From contig OZ253586.1 of assembly GCA_965263155.1 (NCBI GenBank), positions 3,348,001-3,412,000 of the forward strand: a stretch of 64,000 nucleotides of DNA, given 5' to 3'. The notes below the pieces were generated by a model. The model did not search any database and had not been told where the DNA came from. It saw nothing but the letters and a program-made list of their open reading frames with translations. The stretch comes from JAAXIE01 sp965263155. GTDB taxonomy: Bacteria > Chloroflexota > Dehalococcoidia > Lucifugimonadales > JAAXIE01. Shown here one piece after another: positions 50,274 through 63,740 of the stretch; the stretch's first letter is position 1, and each line of letters opens with the position of its first letter. Made by a program: the position numbers and the translations under genes.

Positions 50274-51398
50274 ATGATGGAGAGCACCTTCAGGCTAGGC
50301 CGGGTTTTCGGCATCCCCATCGGGGTGCATTACACATGGTTCCTAGTCTTCTTCATGTTCACCTTCCTGTTGTCCGATGGAATGTCAACGGGCGCCTTGG
50401 GCTGGCTGCTAGCTGGGGCGACCGCGCTGGTCTTCTTTGCATCGGTGCTGGCCCACGAACTTGCCCACAGCGTCGTCGCCTTGGCGCGGGGCATACCGGT
50501 GCGGAGCATCACGCTTTTCATTTTCGGCGGTGTGGCCCAGATAACGCGAGAAGCCAAGACGCCGGCCACGGAATTCATGGTGGCCATTGCCGGACCTCTC
50601 TGTAGCTTGGTCTTGGCGGCGGTGTTCTGGGGTCTTCACTATCCGGCAGCGGGGGTGAGCAGAGAGCTGGAGAACATGCTGGTGTGGCTGGCTCTGGCTA
50701 ACGCGGCTGTCGGGATATTCAACATGGCCCCTGGGTTCCCGCTGGATGGAGGCCGGGTGCTGCGCGCGGTTCTTTGGGCCGTCAGCCACAACTACCAACT
50801 TGGCACCAAGATAGCCATTCGCGCCGGACAAGGGATTGCCATCCTGCTGATCGCCTTGGGTGTGACGCTCATCGTGTGGGACTTGGTCAGTCCTAGGGTA
50901 GCTGCCCTCTGGAATGGCATGTGGACCATCTTCATCGGGCTCTACCTAGGCTCGGCCGCCTTCGGCAGTTACCAACAATTCCAGCAGCGGGAAGCCCTGC
51001 GCCACAGGGTGGCTGGCGAAATCATGAGTTCCGGGTGCGTCGCCGTTCCCGCAGGTCTGACCTTATTGAGATTGGCGGACCTCCATGGGACTCCCTCGCC
51101 GTCATCTGTATTCATGATCACGCAGGGAGGACACTCTGTGGGGGTACTCACAGGGACTGCGATGTATGCGGTCCCCAAGGCTCGCTGGACCGTGACCACG
51201 GTGGAGAGCGTGGGCGTCTCCATGGACGAGGTACCCACGGCCACCCCTCAGTCGGACGCGCTGAGCGTACTGGAGATGATGGAGGAGAAGGACGCGGGTC
51301 AGGTTCTCATCGTCAGCAACGGGTCGCTATTGGGATACGTAGCCCGCCACAGCTTCGTGCGGAGCAACCCGAGCCGTCCCAGACGCAGGCCTGCTTAG
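50274..51398 (+). CDS. Site-2 protease family (M50) zinc metalloprotease with CBS-like C-terminus
   Basis: 374 aa. Six hydrophobic segments; zinc motif H61-E-L-A-H65 in the second or third and the distal Asp in APGFPLDGGR. The cytosolic C-terminal about 130 residues (GEIMSSGCVAVPAGLTLLRLAD, VPTATPQSDALSVLEMMEEKDAGQVLIV) look like a degenerate pair of CBS domains, typical of group 3 S2P enzymes. Cleaves membrane-embedded substrates, usually anti-sigma factors. It follows the agmatinase gene by three bases. Confidence 0.92.
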   Translation: MMESTFRLGRVFGIPIGVHYTWFLVFFMFTFLLSDGMSTGALGWLLAGATALVFFASVLAHELAHSVVALARGIPVRSITLFIFGGVAQITREAKTPATEFMVAIAGPLCSLVLAAVFWGLHYPAAGVSRELENMLVWLALANAAVGIFNMAPGFPLDGGRVLRAVLWAVSHNYQLGTKIAIRAGQGIAILLIALGVTLIVWDLVSPRVAALWNGMWTIFIGLYLGSAAFGSYQQFQQREALRHRVAGEIMSSGCVAVPAGLTLLRLADLHGTPSPSSVFMITQGGHSVGVLTGTAMYAVPKARWTVTTVESVGVSMDEVPTATPQSDALSVLEMMEEKDAGQVLIVSNGSLLGYVARHSFVRSNPSRPRRRPA

Positions 51399-51455
51399 CT
51401 TACAGGCCATACGTGTTGTATACTATCCCTTCACCGAAGGCTGGAGACCTCCCGT

Positions 51456-52682
51456 ATGCAGTTGGCCCCTATGCAATCAGCCCCCATTAAATCCGGTAGG
51501 CGTGTCGTCTACATGGACCACGCTGGGACGACCCCCCTGCATCCCAAAGCGTGGGAGAAGATGGCGCCCTATTTCCTGAACTTCTTCGGCAACCCCTCCA
51601 GCATCCACTCCGTTGGGCAGGAGGCCCGGGCCGCCCTCGACTCCTCGAGAGAGCGGGTTGCATCGGTCTTGAGTTGCCGCCCCAGCGAGGTGGTGTTTAC
51701 CAGCGGAGGCACGGAGTCAGACAACGCAGCCGTTTGCGGGGCAGTCTTTGCTTTGCAGGGGACGGGCAACCACATCATCACCAGTTCCATAGAGCACCAC
51801 GCCGTGCTGCATGCATGCCAGTACTTGGAGACCCAAGGCTTTCAAGCGACCTACCTGCCAGTCGATGCCGACGGCATCATCGACCCCGAAGCCGTGGCGC
51901 GCGCCCTGACGCCTCGCACGGTGTTGGTCAGCCTTATGTACGCCAACAATGAGATCGGCACTATACAGCCCATAGCGGAAGTGGCCCGTTTGGTCAAGGA
52001 AAGGGCCAAGGCCACCGACCGCACCATTGTGGTGCATACCGACGCGGTGCAGGCAGCCGGCTTTCTCGACCTGAGCGTCCACGACTTGGGAGTCGACCTG
52101 CTGAGCCTGTCGGGCCACAAGTTCTACGGCCCCAAGGGCGCGGGCGTCCTCTACATACGTCGAGGAACTCCCTTCCTGCCACAGCAATTGGGCGGCGGTC
52201 AGGAGCGTGAGCGCCGCTCGGGCACGGAGAATATCCCGGGGATAGTAGGGCTGGCCACGGCGCTGGAGTTGGCCCAAGAAGAACGAGAGCAGACTTGGCA
52301 GCACTGCCTAGCCCTGCGCAACGCCATCATCGAGAAGGTGCAACGAGAGGTTCCTCGGGTCCACCTCAACGGCGACCAAGTCCACAGGCTGCCCAACAAC
52401 GTCAACTTCTCCTTCGAAGGCGCGGAGGGCGAGGCCATGCTGATGGGCTTGGACATGGCTGACATAGCTGCCTCCAGTGGCAGCGCCTGTAGCTCCGGCT
52501 CACTGGAGCCATCCCACGTCCTCTTGGCCTTGGGTCAATCCGCCGATGTGGCCCGAGGCAGCCTCCGCCTGACCTTGGGCAAGGGTAATACGCCGGAAGA
52601 CGTGGACTACCTTATGTCGGTGCTCGTGGACCTCATGAGCAGGCTGCGCGAAATCCCATCGCTGACTGCCGCCGCTTCCTGA
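51456..52682 (+). CDS. Cysteine desulfurase (NifS/IscS family)
   Basis: PLP enzyme that takes sulfur from cysteine for Fe-S clusters or thiolation. 408 aa. YMDHAGTTPLHP, TSGGTESDNAAV, SIEHHAV, HTDAVQAAG, SLSGHKFYGPKGAGVLY with the PLP lysine, and SSGSACSSGSLEPSHVL with the catalytic Cys loop, short as in group I/NifS-type enzymes. ATG at 51456. No IscU or tRNA thiolase follows, so the partner is unknown here; DsrE-type relay proteins are at the right edge. Confidence 0.94.
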   Translation: MQLAPMQSAPIKSGRRVVYMDHAGTTPLHPKAWEKMAPYFLNFFGNPSSIHSVGQEARAALDSSRERVASVLSCRPSEVVFTSGGTESDNAAVCGAVFALQGTGNHIITSSIEHHAVLHACQYLETQGFQATYLPVDADGIIDPEAVARALTPRTVLVSLMYANNEIGTIQPIAEVARLVKERAKATDRTIVVHTDAVQAAGFLDLSVHDLGVDLLSLSGHKFYGPKGAGVLYIRRGTPFLPQQLGGGQERERRSGTENIPGIVGLATALELAQEEREQTWQHCLALRNAIIEKVQREVPRVHLNGDQVHRLPNNVNFSFEGAEGEAMLMGLDMADIAASSGSACSSGSLEPSHVLLALGQSADVARGSLRLTLGKGNTPEDVDYLMSVLVDLMSRLREIPSLTAAAS

Positions 52683-52693
52683 CGGGGTTTCCG

Positions 52694-53341
52694 GTGGCGA
52701 CACTTAATACCGTGCGTTCACTGGCCCTGCATTGTGCGCGTCCAAGGCTGCCCTTCTGCCTGCTTGCTCTTCCGCTGCTTCTGGTCCTGCTTCTCACGGC
52801 GTGCCCATCCCCCAACCCAGGCGTCGGCCAAGTCGTGGGGGGCGACACCCTGATCATCAGGCTGGACGAGTACGAACGCACCCAAGAGTTGCGCTACCTA
52901 GGCTGCGACGACAATCACTACGTGGTGACGCCTTCTGAGGTCGGCAGTGAGCTCCTGATGATGAAACTCACCATCTGGAATGACAAAGCCCGCAGCGTGC
53001 TGCTCACCCTCGACGCAGAGGCTTCTGAACTGCGAGGCACCATAGCCCAGCAGAAGTTTGCGCCTGTGGACATCGACGCCATGAAGCGGGAGTCGGAATC
53101 ACCCACCAGCGACGAGATTGAACTCGAAAGGCACTACGCCCGCCCAGGCGCTAGGGGCGGCTACTACCACTGTGGTACGTGGACCACCTCACCGGAGGTG
53201 CAATTCCTCCAGTCGTCGGTGGACTTGGCCCAAGACAACTCGCTGTCGGGCTGGATTGCCTACGAGGTGCCGGTGGGAACGGGGTTGAGCGAGATACGCT
53301 GGGCTGCCGGGGACACCATCTACATCAGGTTCCAAAGCTGA
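52694..53341 (+). CDS. Putative lipoprotein of unknown function
   Basis: 215 aa. An N-terminal hydrophobic core (LPFCLLALPLLLVLLLTAC) ends in the lipobox L-T-A-C around residue 37; the GTG at 52694 gives a rather long n-region with Arg and His, so a later start within it is possible. The mature domain is beta-rich (LLMMKLTIWNDKARSVLLTL, GLSEIRWAAGDTIYIRF), similar in layout to DUF4352-type ligand domains, but the family is not certain. Confidence 0.7.
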   Translation: MATLNTVRSLALHCARPRLPFCLLALPLLLVLLLTACPSPNPGVGQVVGGDTLIIRLDEYERTQELRYLGCDDNHYVVTPSEVGSELLMMKLTIWNDKARSVLLTLDAEASELRGTIAQQKFAPVDIDAMKRESESPTSDEIELERHYARPGARGGYYHCGTWTTSPEVQFLQSSVDLAQDNSLSGWIAYEVPVGTGLSEIRWAAGDTIYIRFQS

Positions 53342-53410
53342 GCCACCAACCGCGGGTCTAGGGCGGTCTATATCGCGGAAACACCGGTAACCGCCAACAT
53401 CGAGGACACC

Positions 53411-53998
53411 ATACCGCCGCGCCCCACCGTATGGCGTCGCCTGTTCCACGCTGCCTGCGGTAGCGCCATACCAGTCGTTGCCATCTTCACCTCAGCGGAC
53501 GTCATGGTGGCCCTCACGGCAGCCCTTTCGGGGCTGGCCATCGTGGTTGAAGTCGCCCGTTTACGCCTGCCCGGCGTGAACCGATGGGCCATCCGCTGGC
53601 TATCGCCCCTGCTCAAGACCTCTGAGCGACACGCCATAACCGGGGCCACCTACATCGCCCTAGCCTCGCTGATCGCCTTTCTGGTCTTCGACAAGTCGGT
53701 GGCCATCGCTGCGCTGCTGTTCGTATCGCTGGGCGACCCAGCCGCCGCCTTGGTGGGCAGCAGGGTACCGGGCCCACGCATAGCCGGGAAGTCACCCATA
53801 GGCACACTGGCCTTCCTGATAGTCGGGCTGGCCACCGCCTCGGTGCTGATGGCGACGGACGTGCTGGAGCACCATTGGTCAGTAGGGGTGGGAGCGGGCG
53901 TCGCCGCCTTGGTGGAGCTCGTCCCTCTCCGCATCGACGACAACCTGACGATTCCGTTAGCCAGCGGGGCCACAATTACCTTGCTGCTGATGATATAG
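53411..53998 (+). CDS. Dolichol kinase / phosphatidate cytidylyltransferase-like membrane protein with apparent ATA start
   Basis: 195 aa if read from ATA at 53411, which follows GAGG by a normal gap. The conserved family opening VWRRLFHAACGSAIPVVAIF lies before the first ATG (53504), and no ATG, GTG or TTG is in frame between the previous stop and 53504, so the standard start would delete it. Five or six membrane segments; LGDPAAALVGSRVPG and GKSPIGTLAF form the CTP/Mg site typical of SEC59/DGK1-like lipid kinases. Likely phosphorylates or activates a membrane lipid. Confidence 0.75.
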   Translation: MPPRPTVWRRLFHAACGSAIPVVAIFTSADVMVALTAALSGLAIVVEVARLRLPGVNRWAIRWLSPLLKTSERHAITGATYIALASLIAFLVFDKSVAIAALLFVSLGDPAAALVGSRVPGPRIAGKSPIGTLAFLIVGLATASVLMATDVLEHHWSVGVGAGVAALVELVPLRIDDNLTIPLASGATITLLLMI

Positions 53999-54342
53999 GG
54001 CTAGGGCGAGCACTAACCAAGCCGGTACCGGCTGGCGCGGTAGGGTCGCGGGCCTTTAAGCCGTGGCGCCTATTCGCGTGGGAGGACGGAGGTTGCGCAG
54101 AGAAGCGGGGCTGCTGCTAGACGGAGGCAGGAACACCCCGGCGATGACTCTCCGCCCCGGCATTGCCGACGCTCCGTTGAGCTTCACGTATGAGGCTGAA
54201 ATGAGGTCGCTTCTGCGTAGGTAGTCGGCTTGGGTCATGGCGGAGGGCCGTGGATTTCCGCCTGCGCGGGAATGGCGGAGGGGCCGAATACCGAGGATTG
54301 GGACGCATTCTAACCGGAAAAACGGGGTATGTGAGGGACGCA
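53999..54342. other. Intergenic region with REP-like palindrome
   Basis: 344 bases with no convincing gene. It contains the palindromic unit atttccgc (54254-54261) and gcgggaat (54266-54273), part of a sequence resembling the dispersed extragenic repeat of the form attcccgcgnaggcgggaat seen in many bacteria. Several shorter GC-rich inverted repeats lie around it. Confidence 0.5.
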
Positions 54343-56085
54343 CTAGAACTGACGGTAGCGGTTCGTTATGGGTAGGCGCCGGTCTCGGCCGAAGGCGCGA
54401 GGGGTGATTTTCACCCCTGGCGGGGCCTGGCGCCTCTTGTATTCATTGCGATCGGCGGCCGTGATGACCTGTCGCACTACTGCTGGGTCAAACCCCATGT
54501 CCACCATGTTCTGGTAGCTGCGGTCTTCCTCCACGTAGGCCCGCACCACTTGGTCCAGCACCGGATAGGGGGGCAGGCTGTCCTGGTCGGTCTGGTCGGG
54601 ACGCAACTCGGCGCTGGGAGGCTTGTCCAAGACAGCTTGGGGAATAATGGGCACGGGGTGTCCTTGGCCGTTGCGCCAGCGAGCGAGGTCGTACACCAAC
54701 GTCTTGGGGACATCCTTAATAACGGCAAAGCCTCCAGCCATGTCACCGTACAGCGTGGCATAGCCCATGGCTAGCTCGCTTTTGTTGCCCGTGGTGAGAA
54801 CCAGCCAGCCGTACTTGTTGGAGATGGCCATTAGCACGTTGCCCCTGACCCTCGCCTGCACGTTCTCCTCTGCCACGCCGGGCTCGGTGCCCTTGAAGTA
54901 GGGTTCCAGCATCTCCTCAAAAGCGCTGTGGGCTGGCTCTATCGGCAACTCCCATAGCTCGATGCCGAGGTTTTCCGCCAGTTCCCGCGAATCGAGGATA
55001 CTGCCCTCGCTGGAGTAGCGCGACGGCATAGTCACGCCCAGCACGTTCTCCCGCCCCAAGGCATCGGAAGCGACGCAAGCGGTCAAAGCCGAGTCGATGC
55101 CCCCCGACAGGCCGATTATCACCTTGCGGAAGCCATTCTTACGGACATAGTCACCCGTTCCTACTACCAACGCGCGATAGACCTGTCCGTTGGGGTCCAG
55201 CGCGGTGACAACGCCATTGGGAGGGAGCGCGGGCCGCGCCACACCGGTATTGTCGGATACGTGGACTGTTTTGGGTGGGGCAGCCTCGTGGGAGGGTACA
55301 CGGCGCGCCTTGCGCGGACGTGGGTCGTGCAGCCGGGACCGGAAGACAGCCTCCACATCCAAGTCGGCCACCAGCAGAGACTCTTCAAACTCGGGGCCGT
55401 GCGCCACCAACTCACCACCTGGCCCGAAGATGGCGCTGTCGCCATCGAAGACCAGCTCGTCCTGTCCGCCCACGGTGTTCAAGTAGGCCACGTAGAGCTC
55501 GTTGTCGGAAGCACGGGTGGCGACCATCCTGCGACGGAAGTCGCCTTTGCCCACATGGTAGGGAGAGGCGTTGATATTAACCACGAGATCGGCCCCAGCG
55601 TCCCGCTGCACTGCAGTGGGGCCGGATGGGTACCAGATGTCTTCGCAGATGTTCAGACCTACGCCCACACCGTTGATGACGAAGACGGGGCATTCTTTAC
55701 CCTGCTTGAAGTACCGCTCCTCGTCGAACACGCCGTAGTTGGGCAGGTAGACCTTGTGATAGACGCCTACGACTTCCCCGTCGTGAGCGAGGGCACAGGC
55801 GTTGTAGATGTCGTCACCGGCATCGACGAAGCCTACGGCCACGGTCACATCTTTCGAGGAGGCTGCTGCTACGCGGCGCATAGCTTCGATGTTGGCTTGT
55901 ATGAAGGAGGGCTTGAGAAGGAGGTCTTCCGGTGGGTAGCCAGTGATGGTCAACTCAGGGAAGGCGATAAGGTCGACCGCCAGCTCCTTGGCCTGCTCCA
56001 CGTACTCCAAGGCCTTGGCGACGTTGCCCTCCAAGTCGCCAACGGTGAGGTTTATCTGGGCCAAAGCCAAGCGGAAGGTGTGCAT
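54343..56085 (-). CDS. nadE: Glutamine-dependent NAD+ synthetase
   Basis: Final step of NAD synthesis, with ammonia from glutamine. 580 aa. N-terminal nitrilase-like glutaminase domain with the triad Glu44 (FPELTITGYPPED), Lys111 (YHKVYLPNYG) and Cys147 (LNICEDIW). C-terminal synthetase: IIGLSGGIDSALTACVASDALG (PP-loop), VLTTGNKSELAMGYATLYGDMAGG, and the C-terminal NEYKRRQAPPGVKIT. ATG at 56085. Followed by a few hundred bases of spacer. Confidence 0.96.
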   Translation of the reverse strand: MHTFRLALAQINLTVGDLEGNVAKALEYVEQAKELAVDLIAFPELTITGYPPEDLLLKPSFIQANIEAMRRVAAASSKDVTVAVGFVDAGDDIYNACALAHDGEVVGVYHKVYLPNYGVFDEERYFKQGKECPVFVINGVGVGLNICEDIWYPSGPTAVQRDAGADLVVNINASPYHVGKGDFRRRMVATRASDNELYVAYLNTVGGQDELVFDGDSAIFGPGGELVAHGPEFEESLLVADLDVEAVFRSRLHDPRPRKARRVPSHEAAPPKTVHVSDNTGVARPALPPNGVVTALDPNGQVYRALVVGTGDYVRKNGFRKVIIGLSGGIDSALTACVASDALGRENVLGVTMPSRYSSEGSILDSRELAENLGIELWELPIEPAHSAFEEMLEPYFKGTEPGVAEENVQARVRGNVLMAISNKYGWLVLTTGNKSELAMGYATLYGDMAGGFAVIKDVPKTLVYDLARWRNGQGHPVPIIPQAVLDKPPSAELRPDQTDQDSLPPYPVLDQVVRAYVEEDRSYQNMVDMGFDPAVVRQVITAADRNEYKRRQAPPGVKITPRAFGRDRRLPITNRYRQF

Positions 56086-56108
56086 CTTGGAGGCCAGTAT
56101 AGCACGGC

Positions 56109-56543
56109 CTATCTGGACCGCCTCCGTCGGGCGGAGCGGCCTCTGGGCGGGTTACGGCTAGGCAGCGCCTCGACTGCCTGCTGCTGCCGCGATTCGGCGG
56201 CTCGGAGGCGTCGCGCTCCCGCGTCTAGGATGTTGAGGTATTGGGATTTCAACAAAGCCTCGCGGGCTCCGGGAAGACGCGACCTCATGGCCACGTAGTC
56301 GCCCAGAAGCACAGCGAAGCGGCGCACAAACTCGTCGGTTATGGAGTCGGCGTTGCCCTCCTCCACTTGGCGACGGAGACGTTGGGGCAGCACATTCAAC
56401 ATGCGCTGGTAGCGGGCCTCCTGTTCCTGATGGGTGCGTTCCAAATAGGACCAACTGCTGGCCCACGCCCGCAGTATGGAGAGGGGGATGACAATGGGCA
56501 GAAAGACAAGGCGCAGGTAGAATAAGATGCTTTCGCGGCCCAT
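56109..56543 (-). CDS. Small membrane protein of unknown function
   Basis: 144 aa. Hydrophobic N-terminus (residues 7-30, LFYLRLVFLPIVIPLSILRAW) then a long charged helical region and a very basic Arg-rich tail (PRGRSARRRRSR) that could touch nucleic acid or lipid. No family recognised. It lies 22 bases after gltD and 23 before nadE on the same strand, so it may be part of their transcript. Confidence 0.6.
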   Translation of the reverse strand: MGRESILFYLRLVFLPIVIPLSILRAWASSWSYLERTHQEQEARYQRMLNVLPQRLRRQVEEGNADSITDEFVRRFAVLLGDYVAMRSRLPGAREALLKSQYLNILDAGARRLRAAESRQQQAVEALPSRNPPRGRSARRRRSR

Positions 56544-56565
56544 GGAAAAGTCTCGGGGCCCCGAC

Positions 56566-58021
56566 CTACCGCCGGTCGAACTTGGTGGCCACCCAAGGAA
56601 GGCCAGTCGAGCCCATCAGAAACCTGTCGACGCCATGGGCAGCCGCGCGTCCTTCGGCGATGGCCCATACTACCAGTGACTGGCCCCGGGCCATGTCGCC
56701 GGCGGCGAATATGCCCGGCTCGCTGGTGGCCTTGTTCTTGTCCACAGAGACGTTGCCCCGGGCATCCAGTTCCACCCCCAAGTCGGTCAACATGCCCCCG
56801 TGCTCCGGGTGGAGGAAACCCAAGGCCAGCAGCACCAACTCGGTCTCTATCATGAAATCTGAGCCCTCTATCTCGCGCATCGCGGGGCGCCCGTTCTCAC
56901 CGCGCGTCCATTCCACATATACGCCGTGCAATGCCGATACATGGCCGTTGTCACCTGTAAAAGCCTTGGTCGCCACGCTGTAATCAGTCAGGCCACCCTC
57001 TTCGTGAGCTGCCGAGGGGCGCAGCACAATGGGCCACTCGGGCCAAGGGTTGCCGTCCGACCGTGCGTCGGGAGGCTCGGAGAGGATTTCCAATTGTTGT
57101 ACTACTTCGGCCCCCTGCCGGTGGGCGGTGCCCAAGCAGTCGGCCCCGGTGTCGCCACCACCTAGGATCACGACGCGTTTGCCTTCCGCGCTGATGTGTT
57201 CTGCGCCATCCAGCGATTGGCCCAAGTCCAGCCGGTTCTGCTGAGGTAGGTACTCCATAGCGAAGTGGATGCCGTCGAGGTCGCGGCCGGGCACATCGAG
57301 ATTGCGGGCGTGGGTAGAGCCTCCCGTCAGTAGGATGGCGTCATAACCCGCCTTCAGGTCAGAGACGGGATAGTTGACGCCCACATGGATTTCAGTACGG
57401 AACTCCACGCCTTCTTCTTCCATAAGGCGCAAGCGCCGTTGCACGACCTCTTTCTCCAGCTTGAAACCAGGTATGCCAAGGGTGAGCAGACCGCCGATGT
57501 ACTCGTCGCGCTCCAGCACGGTGACCCAGTGCCCCGCGCCGTTCAGTTGGGCCGCGGCCGCCAGTCCTGCAGGACCGGAGCCGACGACAACCACCTTCTT
57601 GCCGGTGCGCTTCTGGGGCGGCTTGGGTTGCATCCAGCCTTCTTCGAAGCCGCGTTCGGCGATGGCCCGCTCGATGTGCTCGATGGCCACTGCATCTTGG
57701 TTGATGGCCAAAGTGCAGGATGCTTCGCAAGGAGCGGGGCAGATGCGCCCAGTGAATTCGGGGAAGTTGTTGGTGGAAGAGAGGGCTGCCAAGGCACTCT
57801 CCCACTGGCCTCGGTATACCAAGTCGTTCCAATCAGGTATCAGGTTGCCCAAAGGGCAGCCACTGTGACAGAAAGGCACGCCACAGTTCATGCAGCGCGC
57901 GCCTTGGTTGCGCGCCTGCTCCTCGGTCCAGTGCTCGTAGAACTCGCGGAAATGTTGGATACGCTCTGGCACGGGGCGCCTGCGTGGCAGCTCGCGACCG
58001 AACTCCTTGAAGCCTGTGACC

Positions 58022-58029
<8 letters not shown>
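56566..58029 (-). CDS. gltD: Glutamate synthase small (beta) subunit
   Basis: 487 aa. NADPH-oxidising flavoprotein that feeds electrons to GltB. Fe-S cysteines are in R-C-MN-C-GVPF-C-HSG-C near the N-terminus; FAD motif VVVGSGPAGLAAAAQL, NADPH motif VVILGGGDTGADC, and the C-terminal GIFAAGDMARGQSLVVWAI. ATG at 58029 overlaps the gltB stop by eight bases, a sign of translational coupling; the longer frame to 58086 has no homology. Confidence 0.96.
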
Positions 58030-62608
<4,579 letters not shown>

Positions 62609-62932
62609 CTAGATACTCCTGGAGTCAAAATCCAAGTCGGTATTATAAGAGGCCCAAAGCCATATGTGTAGTCCTCAAGGCCCCTGAATGCATAATTCAG
62701 GCTAGGAGTTGCCTCGCATTTCAAGGGCGTCGTCCATATCAGTATTCTCACACTGTCCTTGTGTGTGCTTTTCGTATTATGAAGAGTCGAAATTCGGATA
62801 GGTGTCACCCCGTGTCATGTTCAACAAGCCTTTGCAGGAAGGGGCTTTCGGTGTTCTGTTAACGGTGAAGAGGCCCCCAACGCGGGAGGCCTCTCGGCTT
62901 GGTGAACGGGTGACGAGGGGCGCCCGAGGCCT
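62609..62932. other. Intergenic region, DsrE genes / gltBD
   Basis: 324 bases without a convincing gene. It holds the gltBD promoter and a 7-bp inverted repeat (AGAGGCC at 62869-62875, GGCCTCT at 62888-62894) that could end the DsrE transcript, 38 bases after its stop. Confidence 0.5.
62642..62670 (-). promoter_or_regulatory. Predicted promoter for gltBD
   Basis: On the minus strand, -10 TATAAT at 62647-62642, 17-base spacer, -35 TACACA (four of six) at 62670-62665. Transcription would start about 25-30 bases before the TTG at 62608. Confidence 0.5.
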
Positions 62933-63316
62933 CTACCAGTGCCAGATGGAGTCGTGGGAATCATACAAGCCGGCTACCTCGCTGCGATTGATGATCTGCA
63001 GCCCTTCGGCCAATTCATCCCGTCGTATTCCTCGCTCCTCCAAGTCTTCTCGGACGGCATACGTGGGCACCCCAGCGCTGACCAGGTTCACGATGTCTTT
63101 GTCCAGGGTGGGGGCGACCTCCATATCGACGTCGCCGAAGCGCAAGCCGGTAGCGTCCTGTCCCATAACTCCGTAGTTAACAGCGTTGCCCCGGAGCAGC
63201 ACTGAAAGCTCAGCCCCGGCGTTCTTCAGCATGTGGCTAACCCAGAGTATAGTGTCGTCCTGCTCTTCTATGGTTCCGTGGTAGGCCCGTTCGACTATAG
63301 AAAGAATCGATGCCAA
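62933..63316 (-). CDS. DsrE family protein, third of three
   Basis: 127 aa. DsrE/F-like sulfurtransferase fold: ILSIVERAYHGTIEEQDDTILWVSHMLKNAGAELSVLLRGNAVNY, then LSAGVPTYAVREDLEERGI. No conserved Cys at the usual sulfur-accepting site, so it may be a structural partner. ATG at 63316. It follows the second DsrE gene by nine bases. Confidence 0.78.
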   Translation of the reverse strand: MASILSIVERAYHGTIEEQDDTILWVSHMLKNAGAELSVLLRGNAVNYGVMGQDATGLRFGDVDMEVAPTLDKDIVNLVSAGVPTYAVREDLEERGIRRDELAEGLQIINRSEVAGLYDSHDSIWHW

Positions 63317-63325
63317 CCCAACCTC

Positions 63326-63715
63326 CTACTTTGTGCCCATGATAAGAGTGTTAGTGCTCTCGGTGGACCACTTCAACAGGTCTGGTGGGCCTCCACGTCG
63401 TGCGCCTTCAATCCAGTTACCGGACCCCCTCTCGTCGACGCAGAGGCCACAGTTGATCCAGTCAACCTTGCCGGTAGCTAGCAGGCCAGCTACCCACGAC
63501 GAGGTGGTTGGGTGGTGCTGCTCCTCCACCGAGGTGCCCTTGACGGGGTTGGGGTGGGCCTTCTGATCGGCCATGGTGAGAGCCACAGCCCCCTCATACG
63601 CAAATACGTTGACGCTGTGCCCCTTTCGCACAGCGGCGTCGGCAATACGCAGGGCCGTAGTAGTGGTGCCCGATTCGTAGGGCGAGTCCATCAAAGCAAT
63701 GGTCAGTGTCGCCAT
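63326..63715 (-). CDS. DsrE family protein, second of three, with reactive-type cysteines
   Basis: 129 aa. TIALMDSPYESGTTTTALRIADAAVRKGHSVNVFAYEGAV is the DsrE strand-helix-strand core, and I-N-C-G-L-C-VDERG carries the Cys pair expected for persulfide transfer. ATG at 63715. It shows the best active-site candidate among the three neighbours and lies 25 bases after the first. Confidence 0.8.
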   Translation of the reverse strand: MATLTIALMDSPYESGTTTTALRIADAAVRKGHSVNVFAYEGAVALTMADQKAHPNPVKGTSVEEQHHPTTSSWVAGLLATGKVDWINCGLCVDERGSGNWIEGARRGGPPDLLKWSTESTNTLIMGTK

Positions 63716-63740
63716 GAGAGTCCTCCTGTGTTATGGGGGC

